This document shows, piece by piece, positions 48,141 to 64,000 of a stretch of 64,000 nucleotides of DNA. Positions within the stretch are counted from its first letter, which is position 1. Each line of letters starts with the position of its first letter. Below the pieces are notes generated by a model that searched no databases, was not told where the DNA came from, and worked only from the letters and a program-made list of their open reading frames with translations. Position numbers and translations under genes: made by a program. Source of the stretch: Rachycentron canadum (lineage: Eukaryota > Chordata > Actinopteri > Carangiformes > Rachycentridae); NCBI GenBank assembly GCA_038496675.1, contig CM076648.1, positions 16,884,824 to 16,948,823 of the forward strand. Direction: 5' to 3'.

Positions 48141-48629
48141 GTCTTTGCTGTTTTTTGTTGGATAATATATTGACCTCATTGGGCCTAAAGTTGTTATTTA
48201 AATGAGACCAACTGAGAGAAAAGCGCAAACAACTCAGACATCTGACACATGACAAATCTCTTTCTAGTCACAAGCCTCCATTTATTTCTATTTAAACAAG
48301 CATACATAATGCATGTTTTTAAGTAAGAAGTTAATCTTAACAGAAACTATGTCTGTAATATAAAGGTAATAGCTGGAAAAGTACCATAAAGTAACATATT
48401 TTCTTTCGTCTTTGCTTTTTTTTTTGTGAAATGTTAGATAATATATTTACCTATTAGGACCTAAAGTTGACAACACATGACAAATCACATTCTATGCAAC
48501 AAGTCACAAGCAAAGATGATTGGAAACGATTTAACAGTCATTTGTGTTTTACACAAACATCCTTGCTGTATGTTTCTCAGTGAAACGCTAATTTTAACAG
48601 TAGCTATGGCTGTAAAACAAATGTAATAG
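48141..48629 (+). repeat. diverged tandem duplication, unit about 230-260 bp
   Basis: Copies 48141-48372 and 48408-48629 share ordered blocks: GTCTTTGCT, GATAATATATT.ACCT, CCTAAAGTTG, ACACATGACAAATC, AGTCACAAGC, TTTTAACAG/TCTTAACAG and GTAATAG. Substitutions and indels between them show the duplication is old. Confidence 0.7.
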
Positions 48630-51600
48630 ACTCAAAAGAGATTAACATAAAAGGGAAATATCCAAGCAAAGTACAAATATCTGAAGACTTTACGTAGGAA
48701 GAGTATTTTTTTGAATGTGGTGACTACCTACGACTCTGAGCAAACTATGTTGGTGTGTTGGAAACAAAAACATAGGTAAAAACATAGGTAAGTTCTTTCA
48801 AAAGGACCCCAAGTCTTTAATTACTGTCTGTCATGGGTACAGCAGGTAGATATAGTTGATACTGTGATAATGGTGTAGTTATCAAAGATACATTTGGGGG
48901 GGAGACAAACTACCTTTTGTGTTTAATGAGGTATAGGAGTGGCCCTGGCTCTGGCGGAGCTGTGCCACTGAGGGTCACCTTGCTGTCTTTTTTTTTTTTT
49001 TTGTCTGTTTTTTGAAAAGCTCAAGTGTAATCTGTGTACAGAGCAGCTCACAGTTGAAGGTAACTCATTGTTTACAGATTAATCCCTGTTCCTTTGGCAG
49101 AACAGGCTGACCCACATTGCTAAGGTCAGAAGGAAAAAGAAATAGATGATACTGAAGTGTTACAGTTGTGGTCGTGTGTGTATGTGAACAATGCACACCT
49201 GCTTGTGCATAAGGGAAAATGTTCCTGCTAAGACCCTCGCTACAGTCTCTGGGCCAGTGTCATGTGTGAGTGTTTGAGGATCCCGGGGAGAGAGTAGAGT
49301 ATTGTGTTTCTATTTTATTTATTAGCCTCTTATATAAGCACCAGCAGGGGGAAGGGACATACTGAGGCAGGGCTAAAGGGCACAGAGCTACGAAATACAG
49401 TCAGAGTACACAGAGTCATTGACGTGGTTTATTAAATGAATAGAATTAAATTAAGCAAACAAAAGAGACACCAGACAGGAAGAAAATCACACAATGATTC
49501 TTCCTGAAATGTTTATTCACTAAAGATGTTTTAACCAAGTCTGTAAAATGGAATAGAGACTGTACATAAAAACTCAGGGTTAATGATTTTTACCTGTTTT
49601 TAGCAAAGAAAAAAAAAAGAAATCTTAATATCTGCACTGTTTTTATCACTAATTTTATCTGACTAACAAAACAAGCACAAGAGGGTCTGCAGGGACCAAA
49701 ACCTTGGAAAGGGAAACAATGCAAAATATAAAAAAATATATTGAATTGATAAATAAAGCAGATATTTTCAATCTTATTAGGGAAGGAAGAATCACACTTT
49801 GACTAAGCAGAATATCCAAAATATTACCTGAAAAGTCAATCAATCAGACGTGCATGTGTAGTATCTGAACACACACACACAAACACACACGGGTCAACCA
49901 GGGCATCAATGTGGGCAAACAAAGAGGCTAAGACTAATTAACACACCTCTCTCTTTATTCCAAAAAAACACCTGGGCTAAAACTGACTGTGTCCCCCCGG
50001 GGGCTCATCGGCAGAACAGTGAGCAACACCAGAGTTCCACCAAGTCACTCAGGCATGTGTCAGTGTGTGTGTGAAAACATGCCCTCTCTGTGTTGCTCTG
50101 CCCAGCTCTGTTCAGAAAATGTGATGTTGCAGAGTCCAGGTACGCTCTTGGACGGCGGGGAGACAGGGTGAAAGAGAAACAAGTCCAGTGTGTTGGTGGA
50201 GGTGGTTGTTGGGTGTGAAGGGTGGGGGTGGTGGTGAGGAGAAAGCAAAAAGTGCAAAAAAAGAGGATGAAATGCTGCAGCCCTCCCCTCTGTCTCATCC
50301 CCCTTCAGTCAGTGCTGACTGTGTGTAGCAATGTCCCACCCCCCTCTACCCCACCTCCTCCCCTCCCTTCCCCACTCCTGTGTGGAATTGGGTTTACATA
50401 ACCCACTGCAGTCTGAGATAACGCAGCACACAAACCCCTGATGATGCCTTCTCTCTCAAGGCAACGCAGACACACAAACATTTGCATGAAGCTACATCGA
50501 ACATGCATAGTATGCACTATATATAGAGTAGCATGTGCTATTCTGACGAGGCAGCAGTTTCTCCTCACTGCTGTGAGTTGCATAAACATGGATGTACAGA
50601 CATCTGCATATGTGGGCCTGCTCTGAGTAAAAGCTACTAGTTGCCCTCACCAGCTAGGGGGTTTAGTCAAACAATTTCATTCTAGCCAAACAGCTTCAGT
50701 ATGAATTTTCTTGGAAGTGGGCTCTGATTCCAAAAACCTCAGAAAATACCACAGGAAACTCTTACTTAATCACTTTGTTGTACCACTTTTGTATTGTGGG
50801 TGGCTATGACCAGTTTTGTCTGAACAGGTCTGAGGGAGAGGTCGGATTCAAGGGCTGTTATCTATCTCTGGGAACCAAGTTAAAGGCTTCTGTGTGAGAG
50901 AGTGTGTGTGTGTGTGTGAGGGAATGTGCGTCATTCTGGCTGATGAACTTGGATCGGTAACCAGGACTGTTGTTCTCTACATTCCCCTGTCACTCGTGGC
51001 TCAGAAGGGATTAAGTAACAATACCTCACCCTGCCTAACTCACTTTCTATCAACTGGAACACTGACTTATGAAACACTTTTTGAGGGTTCTCAAATTTCT
51101 ATTTTTGAACATTTCATAATCATATCAGACAGTTTGCTTTGTATTACACTACTGGATTTTGTATTTGAAACAGGTTTTGAATGAATTAGACAAACTGAAA
51201 CTTTTTTTTTAAATTTAATGCTCCAACTGTTGATTCAATAATAAATAAAATTATTCCACTGACAGAAACAATGACTCTAGTTTTATGTATCTGTAGAGTC
51301 TTTGTGGTAGTTTCTTTAATCTGTGATAATTCATGTCTCCCTAGTTGTGTCTCAAGTTGTTTTGTATGTTCATGTGGTAGTTTTGTGTTTCTTTGTTTCT
51401 GTCTCTTTGTGATTGACTTTCCTACATAGAAAGTTACCAGTGAATTCAAGCATTGGCAGGTGGGCCTGGTGCCTGTTGACATCATGCTCCGAGCTGCAGA
51501 CTCTTTCTAGTTTGATTACGTTTTGCATCATGGGACAGACAACAATTATGAGTTATGAAAACTTATTAGATTTGTAAGAACATGATATTGATAGACACAA

Positions 51601-52159
51601 AAATCCAGAAATCTAATTCATTAAACTTGCTGAGGACAAAAACCCAATGAAGCTAGGAAATTGTAAATATATTGTCAAAACACCATTAACTGAATTAAAT
51701 CATGTGTTGGACAATCAGTGTCTTCAAGTTGTGGCTGTCTGGCAGAGGTGTGGTAATGGATTGGGGATGAGCTAGAACCAGTTCTCTATCCTCTGGGCTG
51801 GCAGACAGGCTGAAGAAGATCTCTCACAGTACTACAGCTCCCTCGTCTCAATTCCCAAACTCCCTAATCTCTTTCCCCTCCTGTCAGGTGGGTTTAGTTG
51901 CTTCTTTCAGCACCAATGGAGATTTGTCCCCTAACTAGTCTCTCCACGTCTTTCCTGGAGGGCATTTTTTTAAATCTGCATGAACTTCAAAGCTAAACTG
52001 GCAAAACACAATGCATTTTGTTATGTGAAAAGAGTGAATGGCAGACTTTGCTTCTATGCTTTTTAACTAATTTAATTTTTAAATCAACCCACCACATTTA
52101 TCCAATTAACCTAATCCTTGTTTGGAAACTGGACTAAGCGGCATGTTTCATAACATCAC

Positions 52160-52193
52160 AACAGTGTGATTCACGCTGATGAATCACACTGTT
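52160..52193. repeat. perfect 14-bp inverted repeat, 6-nt loop, past leo1 3' end
   Basis: Arms AACAGTGTGATTCA (52160-52173) and its exact complement (52180-52193). It lies 54-87 bp beyond the leo1 AATAAA in the direction of transcription. Confidence 0.85.
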
Positions 52194-52229
52194 AAAAAAA
52201 GATAAAGGGGCCTTGAGAAGCTTTGGTTA

Positions 52230-52424
52230 CATAAGATGACCATTTCTTTATTTCTCACCTCTGCTGTACACAACATAAACAAGCAAACACACAATCAGAC
52301 ACACATACACACTCACCCACTCACAAGTCTTAAGAAAATATACAAAACAAAATATGGCTGTTTATATGCCATGTGGGCTGAGCACTGATAATACAGTGGC
52401 ATAATAATAAAGAAGAAAAGTGAA
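52230..52424 (-). other. leo1: leo1 3' UTR with poly(A) signal at 52252-52247
   Basis: Short flank after the leo1 stop. AATAAA on the minus strand lies about 175 nt past the stop, so cleavage is expected near 52230. A perfect hairpin sits just beyond (52160-52193). Confidence 0.6.
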
Positions 52425-61058
<8,634 letters not shown>

Positions 61059-61215
61059 TTCTTCCAAACTGTGTAGCAGTAACTCGTGACCTTACAGGAA
61101 GTAAAGGATCCGCCGGGGCTTTGAGGAAAGGTTTTGGTTCCGAGGTCAATCTGACGTCGACCTGGGGAGGTATTGACGTCCTTCCGCCACATGGGGGCGG
61201 TACACACCACGTCAA
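61059..61215 (-). promoter_or_regulatory. leo1: putative leo1 promoter / 5' UTR
   Basis: GC- and CpG-rich block directly upstream of the leo1 ATG, flanked by AT-rich DNA. It contains an ETS-type ACTTCCTGT on the sense strand near 61104, two TGACGTC CRE half-site variants near 61150-61180, and GGGGGCGG-type boxes. There is no TATA box. Typical of a housekeeping gene. I see no divergent gene on the other side. Confidence 0.6.
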
Positions 61216-63400
61216 CTCAGGGCTCGGGGAGGTGGGCCCCTAATTAATAAATTGCTTAAGGTCGAAGTTTGGACTAAAGTGAAAGATAATAATGATAATT
61301 ATTAACCAGTATAAATAAGAATAGAGTGGTTTAATATATCAATTGTGAGCGTGTGGTAGGATGTTTCTTTTTTAGCATTTAGTGATGGTGCAGATACAAT
61401 AAGATCAAATCTGACATTGATTTCTTCTGCAAACACCGTCTAACCATTTTCTTTGTTTGCACTTGTCAGTGTGGAACTAAATTCTCTTCATTATCTGTGT
61501 CATATACCAACAGTACGATGCCTTGCAGCAGGATTTCCAACCAAACATATTTGATTGTTATCCATTTCCCATGTTAATTGTTCCTGGAGGTTTAAAGATT
61601 TCACACAAATAAAATTTGCTTTTTGTTGTGGCTGGAATGAAAACCTTGCTATCTATTCGATTCTATTTTATGTTATCAATAAATGTTATGTATGTTTATG
61701 TTATCATTGTTTTATCTAGATATGAATGTTATACCGCTTACAGTCTAGCTTACAGTCTAGGACCCCAGACCCCCAGGGGCCCTGGGTTCACAGCATATCA
61801 TTTGGGTCTATATAACTTGATTAATGACAAATGTGTTGACCATTTTCACCACTGATGTACAACATCAGCTATTATGGGTACTTCTTGTTCTGCCATTGCT
61901 CTCTTGAGGGGCTTTGTCTGAGAATATGTTTTTCAAACTGTTTTTATTTTTTTGTTTGTTTGTTTTACTTTATTTTGAGGTAATTTGCTGTTGTCAAGTA
62001 ATTTGCACACACATAACCTAACTATTTTCAGGGCTGTTGCCATCTGACTGAAGATAAACTCAGTGCACTAGGCAGCTGCAGAAACACTAATTTTCCTAAA
62101 CACATGGGTACTCTGCAAAGGTCTATATTGTGCTTGTTATATTTGACGGCCCCTGAAACCCCTGACATCCCAACACAAAACCAGTATCTGACTGACTGAA
62201 TAAGATACAAAATACATACAGACAAAAAAAAAAAAAAAAAATACTGTCCTAGATATGTGGTGGTGAAGTCAGGAGGCACTGCATAATAGGCGAAAGGTGT
62301 TGGCTAACAGAGGACAGCATGTTAGCTGCCAAGTGTTCTGTCAGACAGCAGTAAACCCTTTCTTTTCCATCAGCCATTATGTATTGATGCACTGACAGAG
62401 ATCTAGGATGTATATTTCTGCTTTAAATAAATGAAATTACATTAAAGTAGCCTTGCTCTTGATACACTGCAAATAATTACCGTCATTCATTTGATTCTGC
62501 AATGGGCTACTGATGCGTGTTTCAGCACCAACATCTCCTCCCAAAGTTTCTGTGTTACATGCAAGGCATCTTTTTACAGTGCAAATAATGTGTGAACCAA
62601 GAGGGTCCATGAAATTCTATCTCCACTATTGTGCGACACAAGAGGATGGGCTCTCCTTGATCTTTACAGTCAAGGGTAAGGTAATTTTTAAGTGTGCTAT
62701 TCCTGTGTCTGTGTATGTATAAAGAAAAAGAAAGAAAGAGAAATGTTTTGTTTTAAGTGTGAAAGGAAGATCAGGTGTTAGTATTTACTCTAGGTGCTGC
62801 CAGAGACACAGGGCTACAGTAACTACACTATTTCTTCACATTGTCAGACACACCTCATCACTATTATAACATTTGCTCAATAGAATAATATCATTATCAT
62901 TCAGGTTCTTAAATGTATCTTTATTCTGTGTGTGTGTGTTTCTATCATAAGCTACCTTTGGAGACTAAAGAGCAGTTAAGTGGGGACAAAATTTGGTGAT
63001 TTTTGGGTCAGTGGTCAAAGCTGTGGCAAGACAGATTGATGCAAGTCTATGTAAACTAAAGTCCCAAAAAGTGACTGTGTATACTGTGTACATGTGTGTG
63101 CCTGACATTTTGTGTCTGAACATATGAGCAGTTATGGTGTCACATATTGTGTACATCCTACAGCATGTGGGACAAATTTGCAATTTTGGTAAATACTGTC
63201 CCTTGATTGAGTTATTGCTGCAGTTTATGTGTTCTCTTTGGTGTTCTTCTGTTCAAAGCTTAACTAATTGTAATTATATATATAAATAACAAAGGTTTCT
63301 GCACCCCTTGGCATTGTTTAATTTTTTAAAGGGAGAAGAAGTTAGCACAATCTGTGCAGTCTTAACCTGCATTTACCAAATGTTAAGCATGGGGTTGGAA
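61216..63400. other. intergenic DNA upstream of leo1
   Basis: No recognised gene. One splice-site-bounded open stretch at 62580-62675 (plus) reads MCEPRGSMKFYLHYCATQED and on to TVKG before a GGTAAGG donor-like site, but it matches no family I know. Confidence 0.5.
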
Positions 63401-63529
63401 CTGAAAATAATCTGCTTTTGGGTTGTGTGGCAGCCAGTGGCACATGAGACAATGCCGAGATAGGGAGAAGACTGGGTTTTGTATTGGAGATCAGAAAATT
63501 CTGGATGCAAATGTCCTGCTGTCAGTCCT

Positions 63530-63720
63530 GTCAATGAAACAGAAAGAAGCTTGCTTACTATGGGGCAATGATCCAAAGCAGCCCTCAAAATCCACAATGA
63601 ACGTCCAAAAATGTAGAAATTTGGAAAGATTGTCACCAAACCTCAACATCGCTGAAATTTAGAGGTAGATCTCAAACAAGCTGTGGCTACAAAAAGCCTT
63701 AAAGTATTTCAGATCTTGAA
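63530..63720 (+). pseudogene. degenerate Tc1/mariner-like transposase fragment
   Basis: Translated pieces GNDPKQPSKSTMN, then SPNLNIAEI, a stop, and DLKQAV with small frame disturbances. They recall the DNDPKHTSKST...SPDLNPIENLW..DLK core of Tc1-like transposases. Inactive. Terminal repeats were not located. Confidence 0.5.
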
Positions 63721-63919
63721 CCTGAACTTGTATTCTGCAAGGATGAGTGGGGGGAAAAAATCCCAAATTCTTAAATCAAAAACTGAAAGGCTTTAAAAAA
63801 AGTTTGAAAGCTGTGACTTCTGGGAGGGCACTCCTTTTCACTTCAAGTCAGTGAAAAGTGTAACTTTCCGCAGCTTTTGCACATCATAATCCTCTACATT
63901 TTGTCCATGCAGTTAAGGG

Positions 63920-64000
63920 TTATTTTATTTTATTTTATTTTATTTTATTTTATTTTATTTTATTTTATTTTATTTTATTTTATTTTATTTTATTTTATTT
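63920..64000 (+). repeat. (TTTTA)n pentanucleotide array, cut by window end
   Basis: At least 16 uninterrupted ATTTT units reaching the last base of the window. The full length is not visible. Confidence 0.97.

Larger units (their letters stand above)
34277..52229. other. 18-kb intergenic region between mapk6 and leo1
   Basis: No conserved protein-coding exon recognised on either strand. It contains the GT and CA microsatellites, the 38.5-kb perfect hairpin, a fish interspersed repeat at 41.9-42.2 kb, a short repeat tail near 47.1 kb and a diverged tandem duplication at 48.1-48.6 kb. A splice-site-bounded 66-bp stretch at 35764-35829 (plus) is noted as a weak candidate exon. Confidence 0.6.

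Overview
This is an ordinary stretch of vertebrate nuclear DNA, almost certainly from a ray-finned (teleost) fish. It has large introns, GT-AG splice sites, many CA/GT and pentanucleotide microsatellites, and debris of transposons typical of fish genomes. Two well conserved protein-coding genes are present, both on the minus strand. There is no bacterial or phage-like content, no CRISPR array and no operon.

Gene 1 is mapk6 (ERK3, an atypical MAP kinase). Its seven coding exons run from the start codon at 26685 down to the stop at 18010 and give a 757-residue protein. The GC-richer block around 27.4-28.3 kb looks like its promoter and 5' untranslated exons. A likely 3' UTR of about 1.35 kb ends near 16.66 kb. 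Gene 2 is leo1 (PAF1-complex subunit). Its fourteen coding exons run from 61058 down to 52425 and give a 636-residue protein. A GC-rich promoter lies at 61.06-61.2 kb and a poly(A) signal at about 52.25 kb. I reassembled both reading frames exon by exon; every junction keeps phase and follows GT-AG. The two genes are also neighbours in mammals (human 15q21), which supports the calls.

The rest is intergenic. 1-16.6 kb holds no recognisable gene. It contains a hAT-like element nested in another repeat (4.4-5.24 kb) and a 5'-truncated LINE with an RT-ORF C-terminus and 3' tail (about 9.5-10.4 kb). 28.3-52.2 kb, between the two genes, holds an unexplained CpG/GC-rich block at 29.7-30.1 kb, a 359-base assembly gap inside a GGAGA/GGAAA array, long GT and CA microsatellites, a perfect 28-bp inverted repeat at 38.5 kb and a diverged tandem duplication at 48.1-48.6 kb. 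61.2-64 kb holds a degenerate Tc1/mariner-like remnant and ends inside an ATTTT array.

The two genes act in separate processes: cytoplasmic/nuclear ERK3-MK5 signalling, and nuclear transcription elongation with histone modification. Their adjacency looks like inherited synteny rather than a functional cluster. I found no convincing undescribed biological system. The best leads are the orphan GC-rich block with possible plus-strand exons, the perfect hairpin, and the apparent change of relative orientation of leo1 and mapk6.
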